A stretch of 64,000 nt of DNA from an uncultured Subdoligranulum sp. (GCA_945830575.1 CALZZE010000002.1:1-64000), one strand, 5' to 3'. Numbered from the stretch's first letter, positions 25,914 to 33,875 are shown. The notes: generated from the sequence alone by a model not told the origin. Numbers and translations are program-made.

Positions 25914-26322
25914 CCCCTTACGGTTCGCAGTAAGAACAAATTTCACTCCGGAGCCGGCCAACTTAATCTCGACATCTTAGAGCTAAATTACAAATGGGAG
26001 CGCAGAGCCTGTCACCTGTTCGTCAGGAGGACTTTGCGCTTTTCCTATATATCCAGCACTTTTGATTCAGAGAAAGTGCAGCAAAGCACCATTTTCTGTT
26101 TGGTTCGGAATAGCTTGCCTAGTCTATGCATTGGAACGGCATTGCGGTTTGCGCTGTGAGCTATATAGCGCAAGGCAAATATTCACTTTCGCCGGCCCAG
26201 TATCCACCACGGTCGTTTTTTGCATTTGCACAGGCAGTCCATGCATATAAGCAAAAAACATAGATCTCTTCGAATCATAGGTGTATTTTTAGATCGAGAT
26301 AAGCGATTGCCTTCCTCCAGAT
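25914..26322. other. Intergenic stretch without a recognisable gene
   Basis: A hairpin with the ends AGCGCA and TGCGCT (25999-26040), followed by TTTTCC, is the likely terminator of the agr locus. It closely resembles the hairpin at 26741. Beyond it I see no supported gene; short open frames here lack ribosome-binding sites and similarity. Confidence 0.5.
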
Positions 26323-26500
26323 ATGCTCGGCTTTAAGAAACAGGGGAAAACCATCCTTCTAGCCAGCCACAGCGCAAAGGGGATCAGCTTCCTCTGTGAT
26401 ACCGTCCACGAAAATGGACGCAGGGGCTTGATGGAGGGCCGGAAACGGAGCGAGAAAAGGCAACGTAAGGAAATAGGATTGCTGCTGTTGAACCGCGATG
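26323..26500 (+). pseudogene. Remnant of an ABC transporter ATPase
   Basis: The reading frame begins LGFKKQGKTILLASHSAKGISFLCDTVHENGR, which corresponds to the region just after Walker B in bacteriocin-type ABC ATPases (GKTILLASHS, then LCDTV). The preceding Walker A, signature and Walker B parts are missing, and the sequence degenerates after about 60 residues. It points to an earlier transporter or immunity locus lost from this spot. Confidence 0.55.
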
Positions 26501-26559
26501 TTCAGAAGAGACATACGCGTGGAAACAATGCGCGGCTGTTCGGAGAAAAGACAAAACTT

Positions 26560-26742
26560 ATGAATAGAAAAGAAGAGTCTCGCTGGGTACGTTGTCCTCT
26601 CTGTGGAGGAAAAACGAGAACGAAGGTATATGAAGATACCGTCTTGATAAAGTTCCCGCTTTATTGCCCCAAATGCAAGCGGGAAATCCGAATCGATGTT
26701 GTGAAATTGAAGATGGTCTTAAGCGAAGAGCCGGACGCATAA
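26560..26742 (+). CDS. Cysteine-rich KTR-type zinc-ribbon protein
   Basis: A 60-residue protein with two CxxC knuckles (CPLCGGKTRTKVYEDT and YCPKCKREI), the pattern of the cysteine-rich KTR family often found on clostridial mobile elements next to transporter genes. The ATG at 26560 begins MNRKEESRWVRCPLC; the open frame extends upstream into the ABC remnant but that part is not KTR sequence. No function is established. A terminator follows at once. Confidence 0.75.
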   Translation: MNRKEESRWVRCPLCGGKTRTKVYEDTVLIKFPLYCPKCKREIRIDVVKLKMVLSEEPDA

Positions 26743-26789
26743 AGCGCAGAGCCTGCTACCCATTCATCAGGTGCAGGCCCTGCGCTTTT
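26741..26789. terminator. Shared terminator between KTR gene and XRE gene
   Basis: AAAGCGCAG pairs with CTGCGCTTT, with internal pairing of GCCTG and CAGGC. T runs occur on both strands, so it can stop both the KTR gene and the converging XRE gene. Confidence 0.7.
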
Positions 26790-26797
26790 CAGTTGCA

Positions 26798-27148
26798 CTA
26801 CTCGATGTTATATCCCTTGCTGGAACGCAAAGCTGTCAAGACCGCCTTTATGACGGGAAGCAATGTATGGGCTTCTTCTTCGCTGCATTCGTTAACCAGG
26901 GCATGAAGCTGACGAATAGCAAAACTGTCGGTTTGCGGAGCATCATCAAAAATCTCTCGCGTGTCTATTTTCAAAGCGCGTACAACAGCGTAAAGCGTCT
27001 TAAGAGTAGGATTTCCGCAGCCCTGCTCAAAAGTGATAATAGTGCGCACATCGGTACCGCTCTTTTCAGCAACTTCCTCTTGTGTGAGGTCGAGTTCAGT
27101 ACGGGTTCTCTTTACAACAACAGCTAAGCGCCGGGCATATTCTGGCAT
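26798..27148 (-). CDS. XRE-family transcriptional regulator
   Basis: A 116-residue protein with an N-terminal helix-turn-helix (LTQEEVAEKSGTDVRTIITFEQGCGNPTLKTL, residues about 20-51) and a helical C-terminus. It reads away from the sigma-like gene and from a 21-bp palindrome centred at 27215, its probable operator. It may act as a repressor of the ICE recombination region. Confidence 0.85.
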   Translation of the reverse strand: MPEYARRLAVVVKRTRTELDLTQEEVAEKSGTDVRTIITFEQGCGNPTLKTLYAVVRALKIDTREIFDDAPQTDSFAIRQLHALVNECSEEEAHTLLPVIKAVLTALRSSKGYNIE

Positions 27149-27204
27149 CCTGATTCACCTCGGATATATTTTACAATACACCTCGTTTCGTTATAATTCG
27201 TTGA

Positions 27205-27225
27205 GCATCATGTTTAACATGATGC
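27205..27225. promoter_or_regulatory. 21-bp palindrome, probable operator
   Basis: The arms GCATCATGTT and AACATGATGC are perfectly complementary around one central base. It lies 57 bp upstream of the XRE start, in the divergent region before the sigma-like gene, so one regulator could control both directions. Confidence 0.6.
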
Positions 27226-27440
27226 ATATTGCATATTGAGGAAAGCGCCCGGAAATCGCTATGCGAGACATTTGTGACAGAGCGGATTCACATTTCAGTT
27301 TCTTGCACAGCGGTGGTATGCGTCAGTACCTGCATTCCATTGCAGAATAAATAATATGATTGGCGGCACGCCAGGCTGCCGCTCGCCTCCGCTATTCGGT
27401 TCATCCGTTTATAACGCTTGAATCGAAATGGAGGCACACA

Positions 27441-27857
27441 ATGCAGGAAATCAATCTTCGAGATTTGTATCCCGATGTTTATAAAGAAGATATGCTCGTG
27501 AAGGTATCGGAGGACGTACTGGCCGTTATTACAGCTGATCATCGGGCGGATGCGGCCCATGAACGGCAGATGTACCGTTATAAGGCCCACTACTCCCTGG
27601 ACTGCGACAACGGCATTGAAAAGGCGGCCCTTCCGCATACATCTACCCCGGAGGAACTTTTGGAGGAAAAGCTGCAACGCGAGGAGCTGTATGCTGCGGT
27701 GATGTCCCTGCCCGAAAAGCAGGCAAAGCGTGTCTATGCGCATTTCTACCTGGGCATGACGGCGAGGGAGATTGCTGATGCTGAACATGTTGATGCCAGC
27801 TGCATCCGCCGCAGTATCCGAAACGGTCTGAAACGTCTGGCAAAAAAATTGCGGTAA
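27441..27857 (+). CDS. Sigma-70 region-4-like regulator of the ICE
   Basis: A 138-residue protein. The C-terminal part (ELYAAVMSLPEKQAKRVYAHFYLGMTAREIADAE, then IRRSIRNGLKRLAKKL) is a sigma region-4 or RinA/ArpU-like helix-turn-helix. The start is the ATG with GGAGG upstream (27430-27434); an extension upstream lacks a ribosome-binding site. Such proteins sit beside xis and int in clostridial ICEs and probably switch transfer or excision genes. Confidence 0.82.
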   Translation: MQEINLRDLYPDVYKEDMLVKVSEDVLAVITADHRADAAHERQMYRYKAHYSLDCDNGIEKAALPHTSTPEELLEEKLQREELYAAVMSLPEKQAKRVYAHFYLGMTAREIADAEHVDASCIRRSIRNGLKRLAKKLR

Positions 27858-28375
27858 TTCCCGGTTACTATACCCGTTTGGAGCTGTTTTTGTCAGTACT
27901 TATAAGAAGGATGTTTTCTACCCTTCATAGGTACTTTGACAACCGCATACACAGCAGAACAGGTACATAACCCGCGCAGGAGCGAGTGAGAAGCGACGCC
28001 AGGATGCTGGCAGCCAGGAGGTGAACACGGCTGTCAGCGGAGCGCCCACCGCCTTTCTCAAACACAGCTGCGGCACGCTGTGCGCGATGATCGCGCGGGG
28101 GCTTAAAGATACTTCCTCACGGCCCGCCAAAGACTTGGGGGGAACCCTGCGGCGCACGCTACGAACGGCACTGCGGAGTTATGACAGCCGCGCCAGCGGA
28201 GACCTGTCCTGTTCCCCTTGCCTGGGGTGCGCGGCAAATAGGGCAATTTCAAACAAACGTTTTACTGTCTGGCATAATTTGATGTCAGATACTATGGCGG
28301 CCATCGTAAACGGAGTGTCCCTCCCAGTACGATGGCCGCTATCCATGTGACATTAAGTTAAAAGGAGATTGACAC
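27858..28375 (+). other. Noncoding leader region ahead of xis, with a hairpin
   Basis: This 518-bp stretch has no convincing gene; a 110-codon open frame (28021-28350) has no ribosome-binding site and an improbable composition. Near the end, ATGGCGGCCATCGT (28294) and ACGATGGCCGCTAT (28329) form a stem of 14 bp with one mismatch, just ahead of the excisionase gene. It may hold regulatory RNA or protein-binding sites for excision control. Confidence 0.45.
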
Positions 28376-28630
28376 ATGGCAACTACAAAAAAATATTCCG
28401 CGGAGGTATCGCAACCCGAACGCATTGACTTTGAAATGGAGCCGGTCGTCTTGCCGCAGATTGCCAGCATCAAACAGGCCAGCGCCATGATGGGGCTGCC
28501 GGTTTACTATCTGCGGCGGCTTTGCAAAGAGGTGCCTGGCATTGCGTTCCAATCCGGCGTGAAATGGTACATCAACCTGGGACGCCTGGCCGATTATTAT
28601 AACGGCCGCTTGACGGATACCAAAGCATAA
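28376..28630 (+). CDS. xis: Excisionase-like DNA-binding protein
   Basis: An 84-residue protein. Residues about 32-75 (IKQASAMMGLPVYYLRRLCKEVPGIAFQSG, then WYINLGRLADYY) form a winged-helix domain of the MerR/excisionase type that binds DNA next to the element ends. AAAAGGAGAT precedes the ATG. It lies 127 bp upstream of the integrase gene, the normal xis-int arrangement. Small Xis proteins diverge quickly, so the call rests on fold and position. Confidence 0.8.
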   Translation: MATTKKYSAEVSQPERIDFEMEPVVLPQIASIKQASAMMGLPVYYLRRLCKEVPGIAFQSGVKWYINLGRLADYYNGRLTDTKA

Positions 28631-28757
28631 ATAATACGCACTGTCAAGCATACCGGGCGGCCCTGCGACAAACTTCCTCCCGGCAGAAAACTCGGCTATA
28701 GTGGGTGTCAGGAGGGCAACTCCAATACGCTGTAACCATGGCCCAGGAGGAAAAACG

Positions 28758-30245
28758 ATGGCATCTGTAAAATTGATAACGCCCCAAAACAAACCAAAGT
28801 ATTTCAAGTTGACCGCCAACATAGTGGTGAATGGCGAGAAAAAACGGTACTATTCCCGGTTCGAGTTTGACCCCAAAGTGCTCAGGACCGCAAAATCGAG
28901 ATACGCTGCGGCGATGGCCGCGGCGGTCCGCTTTGAGTCGGAGATGCAGCAGGAGGCGTTAAACCCCAAAAAGCCGGAACCTGTTCTGACGTTTGTCGAG
29001 GTGGCGGAAGAGTACATCCAATCCTGCAAAGCAAGAAAGGCGCCTTCCGCTCGCCTGAGCGGCAATTACGATGCAAACAAAAACAAAGCAAACACAACAA
29101 ACAACAAAGAAACCTACCTGCGAAAGCTGCAAACGGTGTGCCCCTGGTTCACCTCGATGGAGGTCAACAAGATCAGCAAAGGCGACTATGAGCGGCTGAT
29201 GGACGAGATGGAGGTGATGGGGCCGTGCCGCCGTGAGCGGGCTACATTGCGTCCGGGGGCGGAAGTGTACAAGACAGCCTCCTTCACAAAGCTGGCTGCG
29301 AAGTGCGATGTCACCCCGTATACGATGGCGGAAGCCTTCCGCGGTAAGACCGTGAAACGGCATACCGCCGATGAGATCGCCAAGGCAATGGGGCAGCCCG
29401 TGGAGGCGCTGTTCCAGATCGAGGTGGTCGAGCATGCGCTGTCCCAAAAGACAATGCGGGAGTACGCGCTGTTTGCCCGCCAGGTCTTGCAGTATGCCGC
29501 CGAACACTACGGCAGCATGAAGCCGGAGTTTGCACTGCCGGCAAAAGGCAGCCGCCCCCGCTTCGTGGATTGCCTGCATGAAGACGAGGTGCATATCCTG
29601 CTGAAAGAACTGGATCGGAGCAGCATGATTGAGCAGGCGGTGATTCGAGGACTGCTCAACACAGGCGTCCGCCGCGGCGAGCTGGCAGGGCTGACCTGGG
29701 ATGACATCGACTTTGCCGGATGCACCGTACACGTCTACAAGTCATTGCTGGTCATCAAAGAGTATGGATATCAGCTGACCACCACCAAGGAATCGAACGA
29801 CCGCTATGTGGATGTAGCGCCAGAGTATATGGATTTCATGCAGCGGTACTACGACTACTGGAAGACAAAGAAACGGCTGATGGGAGCCAGCTGGCAAACC
29901 GTCATCGAAAAGAAAAACGGCAAACATTATGCCTCTCTGCGCGCCTTGGCCGGCAACGATTTCGTGATCTGCAACGACCAGGGCTGGCCGCTGAATCCGG
30001 ACGGCTACGCGGCAATGGTGCGCCGCGTGGGGGACAGGGCAGGGGTTCGTCACCTGCATCCGCATATGTTCCGGCACACCTTCGTCAGCCTGCTGATGTC
30101 CAACCCGGAGATCGACGTGGCCACGGTGGCGGCCGAAGCGGGCCATGCGCAGCCCAGTACAACCCTGATGATCTACACCCAACAGTATAAAAAACGGCAA
30201 AAAATGATCCGTAGCCAACTCAGCAAGGAATTATACGGCAAATAG
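28758..30245 (+). CDS. int: Tyrosine integrase of the ICE
   Basis: A 495-residue site-specific recombinase. An N-terminal arm-binding region (residues 1-65) and a SAM-like core-binding domain (about 77-250) precede the catalytic domain. Active-site residues are visible as Arg in TGVRRGEL (about 305), H436 and R439 in HPHMFRHTF, H463 in AGH and Tyr473 in MIYTQ. The core-binding domain is interrupted at about 176-222 by a segment resembling an XRE helix-turn-helix (FTKLAAKCDVTPYTM, then IAKAMGQPVEALF). The ATG has AGGAGG upstream. The attachment region lies directly downstream. Confidence 0.93.
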   Translation: MASVKLITPQNKPKYFKLTANIVVNGEKKRYYSRFEFDPKVLRTAKSRYAAAMAAAVRFESEMQQEALNPKKPEPVLTFVEVAEEYIQSCKARKAPSARLSGNYDANKNKANTTNNKETYLRKLQTVCPWFTSMEVNKISKGDYERLMDEMEVMGPCRRERATLRPGAEVYKTASFTKLAAKCDVTPYTMAEAFRGKTVKRHTADEIAKAMGQPVEALFQIEVVEHALSQKTMREYALFARQVLQYAAEHYGSMKPEFALPAKGSRPRFVDCLHEDEVHILLKELDRSSMIEQAVIRGLLNTGVRRGELAGLTWDDIDFAGCTVHVYKSLLVIKEYGYQLTTTKESNDRYVDVAPEYMDFMQRYYDYWKTKKRLMGASWQTVIEKKNGKHYASLRALAGNDFVICNDQGWPLNPDGYAAMVRRVGDRAGVRHLHPHMFRHTFVSLLMSNPEIDVATVAAEAGHAQPSTTLMIYTQQYKKRQKMIRSQLSKELYGK

Positions 30246-30302
30246 TCGTTTTTTGAAATGGCCCGAAATTTTGGCTACCAAAATTTCACAGGTTTGGCTA
30301 CC

Positions 30303-30349
30303 AAAAAAAGAACGCGCAGCGTTAATAATAACGACTGCACGTTCTTTTT
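30303..30349. terminator. Terminator downstream of the tRNA gene
   Basis: AAAGAACG pairs with CGTTCTTT, and the stem continues with partial pairing (CAGCGTTA with AACGACTG). On the minus strand it ends in seven T. It fits termination of the tRNA transcript and, on the plus strand, of int. Confidence 0.7.
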
Positions 30350-30354
30350 GCAAG

Positions 30355-30428
30355 TGGGCCAGGCAGGGTTCGAACCCGCGACCAATCGGTTATGAGCCGA
30401 CAGCTCTGACCAGCTGAGCTACTGGCCC
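30355..30428 (-). tRNA. tRNA-Met (anticodon CAT), complete, inside the ICE end
   Basis: Read on the minus strand, a 74-base cloverleaf is complete. The acceptor arms are GGGCCAG and CTGGCCC with discriminator A. The D-arm is AGCTCAGCTGGTCAGAGCT. The anticodon loop is CTCATAA in a GTCGG/CCGAT stem, and the T-arm contains GGTTCGAACC. CCA is not encoded. Anticodon CAT could also be read as an isoleucine tRNA that needs lysidine. Its sequence differs at several positions from the broken copy 142 bp to the right, so it is not a recent duplicate. Confidence 0.92.
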
Positions 30429-30570
30429 AAATGACGAAATCTATGAAGTTTTCGGTGCGGCTTTGGATGGCTTTGGTAGCCAATCGGTAGCCAAAACGGG
30501 GAAAATCAACAGGCGTTCATTTCGGAACGACGTAAGATCGTTGTTTGCAAAAGAAATTTTGGTTGGCTCT

Positions 30571-30614
30571 GGCGGTTATGAGCCGCCAGCTCTGACCAAC
30601 TGAGCTAATGGCCC
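30571..30614 (-). pseudogene. 5' part of a host tRNA-Met(CAT), cut by the ICE
   Basis: On the minus strand the acceptor 5' strand (GGGCCAT), D-arm (TAGCTCAGTTGGTCAGAGC) and complete anticodon stem-loop (GGCGG CTCATAA CCGCC) are intact. The variable loop, T-arm and 3' acceptor strand are absent and replaced by non-tRNA sequence. The break is taken as the right end of the ICE; the missing 3' part should lie at the left end, outside the window. Confidence 0.8.
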
Positions 30615-30630
30615 ACATGGCAACTGTATC

Positions 30631-30659
30631 ATTATAGCAGAAAAACTTCCAATGGGCAA
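30631..30659 (-). promoter_or_regulatory. Promoter of the host tRNA-Met gene
   Basis: On the minus strand: TTGCCC, 17 bp, TATAAT, ending 17 bases before the tRNA 5' end. It faces into the ICE, so it could now transcribe the broken tRNA and then the complete one. Confidence 0.75.
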
Positions 30660-30707
30660 GGTCTTTTTTGCATTTTCCTGCGTAGACTGTGGCAGGGGGG
30701 CGATACA

Positions 30708-31877
30708 GTGCGCAGAGTGTTGGGAGCGATCCTCTGTCTGGCAATGTTGGCGGCTGTGCTGGTACTGCCGGGGCTGCCGGGCAGGCTGACGGAGCCGGCA
30801 GTCACACCCACCCCCGCACCCAGCCCGCCGCCGGAGGAAGCCGGCAGCGGCTTTGGGGTGTGGGTGAGCTATCTGGAATGGCAGCAGGTGGATTTTTCCT
30901 CCGCACAGGCGTTTGCGGCGGACATTGCCGTCATTCTGGACAACATCCGGGACGCGGGCGGCAGCGTAGTGTTTGCGCAGGTGCGGCCCTTCGGGGACGC
31001 GCTGTACCCCAGTGACTACTTCCCTTTCAGCCATCTCTGCACCGGCACGCAGGGGCAGGATCCGGGCTTTGACCCGCTGGCGCTGCTGGTGGAGGCCGCC
31101 CACGCCCGGAGGCTGGCGCTGGAGGCGTGGGTGAACCCTTACCGGCTGCAGGCGGGCAGTCTGCCCGCCGAACTGTGCGCCGCCAACCTTGCCAGCATCC
31201 ACCCGGACTGGGTGCGGGAGACGGACGGCGGGCTGTATCTGAATCCGGCCGACCCGCAGGTGCGGCAGTACATTGCGGACGGTGTGGATGAGCTGTGCCG
31301 CCGCTACGATGTGGACGGCGTCCATTTTGACGATTACTTTTACCCCGCCACCGACCCGGCCTTTGACGCCGCCGACTACGCCGCCAGCGGCACATCGCTG
31401 GCGCTGGCGGACTGGCGGCGCCAGAACGTGAACGAGCTGGTGCGCCTTTGCTGGCAGACCGTCCACCGGTACGAGGGCGTGCGGTTCGGGGTGTCGCCGC
31501 AGGGCAACCCGGACAGCTGCCTGACGATGCAGTACAGCGATGCGGCGCTGTGGCTGGCGGAGCCGGGGTACGTGGATTACCTGATGCCGCAGCTGTACTG
31601 GGGGCTGGACTCGCTGCTGCCGGAGCGGGCGCAGGCGTGGCTTTCCCTGCCCCGGGCCGAGGGCGTGGCGCTGTATTTCGGGCTGGGAGCCTACCGCATC
31701 GGGGAGGGCGAGCAGGGCAATCTGGCGGAGTGGAAGTCCGGCTGCGCGCTGGCCCGCCAGCGGGACTGGCTGCTGGCCCATGGCGCGGACGGAGTCGGGC
31801 TGTATCGGTACGGCTCGCTGTGGGCAAACACCTCCTGGCCCGGACTGGCCGCCGCCGAGCTTGCCGCGCTGCGATAA
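30708..31877 (+). CDS. Secreted glycoside-hydrolase-like protein (GHL10/DUF187, YngK-like)
   Basis: A 389-residue protein with an N-terminal signal or membrane segment (residues 5-24) and a Pro/Thr-rich linker to about residue 45. The TIM-barrel domain is typical of the GHL10 family: GVWVSYLEW, then DAGGSVVFAQVRPFGDALYPSDYFP, EAWVNPYR, and DGVHFDDYFYP with acidic residues. Family members are thought to act on cell-wall or envelope glycans; the substrate is unknown. The start is GTG with AGGGGGG upstream. It is the first chromosomal gene right of the ICE and is monocistronic. Confidence 0.85.
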   Translation: MRRVLGAILCLAMLAAVLVLPGLPGRLTEPAVTPTPAPSPPPEEAGSGFGVWVSYLEWQQVDFSSAQAFAADIAVILDNIRDAGGSVVFAQVRPFGDALYPSDYFPFSHLCTGTQGQDPGFDPLALLVEAAHARRLALEAWVNPYRLQAGSLPAELCAANLASIHPDWVRETDGGLYLNPADPQVRQYIADGVDELCRRYDVDGVHFDDYFYPATDPAFDAADYAASGTSLALADWRRQNVNELVRLCWQTVHRYEGVRFGVSPQGNPDSCLTMQYSDAALWLAEPGYVDYLMPQLYWGLDSLLPERAQAWLSLPRAEGVALYFGLGAYRIGEGEQGNLAEWKSGCALARQRDWLLAHGADGVGLYRYGSLWANTSWPGLAAAELAALR

Positions 31878-31880
31878 ATG

Positions 31881-31918
31881 TGTCAGGCCGCGCTTTCGCA
31901 CGGCCTGACGTTTATTTT
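31881..31918 (+). terminator. Terminator after the GHL10 gene
   Basis: GTCAGGCCG and CGGCCTGAC form a 9-bp stem, followed by GTTTATTTTTT. It overlaps the end of the converging small membrane-protein gene. Confidence 0.88.
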
Positions 31919-32232
31919 TTCGAGACTGCTCTGCGTTTTTTCCACGGGGACCAGCCAATCATGCCCAGCAGCGTCACCAGCGAAACGCCGTCCGCCAGCA
32001 GCCACCGCTTGGGTTCCCGGAACGCCACCGAGATGGTGCCCGCGTACCCCGCCGGAACCGTGACGCCCACCATGCCGTTGACGGTCAGATAGGTGGCGCC
32101 GGGGCCGTCCACCACCGTGTAGCCGGGATAGTACAGCAGCGGCTGCAGGGCGGCCCACACCGCCTGCCCCACCATCAGCAGTTCCACCGCCAGAACCAGC
32201 CACAAAGCCGGCGTGCGGCGGAGCCATTGCAA
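31912..32232 (-). CDS. Small membrane protein resembling the YfhO C-terminus
   Basis: A 106-residue frame with two transmembrane segments around an extracytoplasmic beta segment (YYPGYTVVDGPGA, then VTVPAGYAGTISVAF), the pattern of the C-terminal end of YfhO-type membrane proteins. The only in-frame start is TTG at 32232 without a good ribosome-binding site. A well-placed ATG (32248, after AGAAGGA) is out of frame by one base across a run of five G and six A. With one G fewer the protein would begin MGKKLLQWLRRTPA. This may be a real frameshift, a slippery start or a sequencing error. Confidence 0.5.
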   Translation of the reverse strand: MQWLRRTPALWLVLAVELLMVGQAVWAALQPLLYYPGYTVVDGPGATYLTVNGMVGVTVPAGYAGTISVAFREPKRWLLADGVSLVTLLGMIGWSPWKKRRAVSKK

Positions 32233-32268
32233 GAGTTTTTTCCCCCATAAAAATGTTCCTTCTCAAAC

Positions 32269-32302
32269 AGAAAAGGCGGACGGCAGCCTCCTGCCGCCCG
32301 CC
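32269..32302 (-). terminator. Terminator of the pgk-tpiA-gpmI operon
   Basis: GGCGG-CGGCAG and CTGCCG-CCGCC pair around a 4-base loop with one mismatch. On the minus strand it is followed by TTTTCTGTTT. Confidence 0.85.
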
Positions 32303-32319
32303 CTCTCGGACGTACTGAC

Positions 32320-33846
32320 TTATTCCACGATGATGCTTGTGCCGGTCATTTCCGCAGGCACCGGCAGGCCGATGAAGGGCAGCATGGTGGGGGCGATGTC
32401 CGCCAGGCATCCGCCCTCCCGCAGCTTCACATCGCCCGCGCCGATGACGGCGAAGGGCACCTTGTTGGTGCTGTGGGCGGTGAAGGGGGAGCCGTCCGGG
32501 TTCATCATCTTTTCGGCGTTGCCGTGGTCGGCGGTGAGGAACATCACGCCGCCCATTTTGAGGGTAGCCTCCATCACGGCGCCCACGCCGGCGTCCACGG
32601 CCTCCACGGCCTTGACGGCGGCGTCAAACACGCCGGTGTGGCCCACCATGTCGCAGTTGGCGAAGTTCAGAATCACCACATCATACTTGCCGCTCTCGAT
32701 GCGGGCCACACATTCGGCGGTGACCTCGGGCTGACTCATTTCGGGTTTCAGGTCATAGGTGGCCACCTTGGGGCTGGGGATGACCTTGCGGTCCTCGCCC
32801 TCGTAGGGGGCCTCCACGCCGCCGTTGAAGAAGAAGGTCACGTGGGCGTACTTCTCGGTCTCGGCGATGCGCAGCTGGGTCTTGCCGTTCTTGGACAGGT
32901 ACTCGCCCAGCACGTTGTTCAGCTCCACCGGCGGGTAGGCGACCTCACAATTCGGCATGGTGGCGTCATATTCCGCCATGCAGACGTAGTTCACCGGGAA
33001 CCGGCCAAAGCGGCGCTCAAAGCCCTTGAACTCGTCATCCACAAAGATGCGGGTCATCTGGCGGGCGCGGTCGGGACGGAAGTTCATAAAGATGACGGTG
33101 TCGCCCTCGGCCACGCGGCCGCCCTCGCAGGTGATGACGGGCACCACAAATTCATCGGTCACATTCTTGGCGTAGGAGGCCTCGATGGCGGCCTTCCAGC
33201 CGTCGGCCTTCTCGCCCTCGCCGTACACAAAGGCGGCGTAGGCTTTCTCCTCGCGGTCCCAGTTGGAGTCGCGGTCCATGGCGTAGTAACGGCCGGTGAC
33301 GGTGGCGATGGTGCCCAGACCGATCTCGTCCAGCTTGGCCTGCAGGTCGCCCAGGAACCGCTCGCCGTCATGGGGGTCGGTGTCACGGCCATCCATGATG
33401 CAGTGCAGGTACACCTTGTCCGCGCCCATGGCCTTGGCCATGTCCAGCACGCCGAACCAGTGGTCGGCATGGCTGTGCACGCCGCCGGTGCCCACAAGGC
33501 CCATCAGGTGGATGGCCTTGCCGGCGTCGATGGCGGCCTTCATGTTTTTGACCAGCACCGGGTTGGTCATCATGGAGCCGTCGCGGATGCTCTTGGTGAT
33601 GAGGGTGAGCTGCTGGTACACGATGCGGCCTGCGCCCATGTTGGTGTGGCCCACCTCGGAGTTGCCCATCTGGCCTTCAGGCAGGCCAACGGCCATGCCG
33701 GAGGCGTCAATGGTGGTCATGGGGCAGGTGGAGAAGATTTTGTCCAGATTGGGTTTGTTGGCGGCGGCCACGGCATTGCCGAAGGTCTGGTCGGGCGTCC
33801 AGCCGAAGCCGTCCATGATGCAGAGAACTGCGGGGCGTTTAGCCAT
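32320..33846 (-). CDS. gpmI: 2,3-bisphosphoglycerate-independent phosphoglycerate mutase
   Basis: Interconverts 3-phosphoglycerate and 2-phosphoglycerate in glycolysis with two manganese ions. The 508-residue length is normal for the family. The phosphoserine nucleophile is Ser63 in MGNSEVGHTNMGAGR. Metal ligands are visible in the N-terminal IMDGFGW and the C-terminal LTADHGNAE motifs. It is the last gene of an operon with tpiA and pgk and is followed by a strong terminator. Confidence 0.97.
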   Translation of the reverse strand: MAKRPAVLCIMDGFGWTPDQTFGNAVAAANKPNLDKIFSTCPMTTIDASGMAVGLPEGQMGNSEVGHTNMGAGRIVYQQLTLITKSIRDGSMMTNPVLVKNMKAAIDAGKAIHLMGLVGTGGVHSHADHWFGVLDMAKAMGADKVYLHCIMDGRDTDPHDGERFLGDLQAKLDEIGLGTIATVTGRYYAMDRDSNWDREEKAYAAFVYGEGEKADGWKAAIEASYAKNVTDEFVVPVITCEGGRVAEGDTVIFMNFRPDRARQMTRIFVDDEFKGFERRFGRFPVNYVCMAEYDATMPNCEVAYPPVELNNVLGEYLSKNGKTQLRIAETEKYAHVTFFFNGGVEAPYEGEDRKVIPSPKVATYDLKPEMSQPEVTAECVARIESGKYDVVILNFANCDMVGHTGVFDAAVKAVEAVDAGVGAVMEATLKMGGVMFLTADHGNAEKMMNPDGSPFTAHSTNKVPFAVIGAGDVKLREGGCLADIAPTMLPFIGLPVPAEMTGTSIIVE

Positions 33847-33875
33847 AATGTTTGCTCCTTATCAAAACAGTTTTA

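Larger units (their letters stand above)
30269..30493. promoter_or_regulatory. Putative integrase arm-type sites around a tRNA gene
   Basis: GGCTACC occurs twice as a direct repeat (30273 and 30296, each within TTTGGCTACCAAAA-like context). It occurs twice inverted on the other side of the tRNA (GGTAGCC at 30475 and 30486). Four copies in 220 bp beside int are best explained as integrase arm-binding sites of the attachment region. Confidence 0.55.

Noticed and set aside
26062-26250. A short frame between the agr locus and the ABC remnant
   Set aside because: No start with a ribosome-binding site and no similarity; the surrounding DNA looks degenerate.
28021-28350. A 110-codon open frame upstream of xis
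   Set aside because: No ribosome-binding site, a biased and improbable protein composition, and it runs through a strong hairpin.
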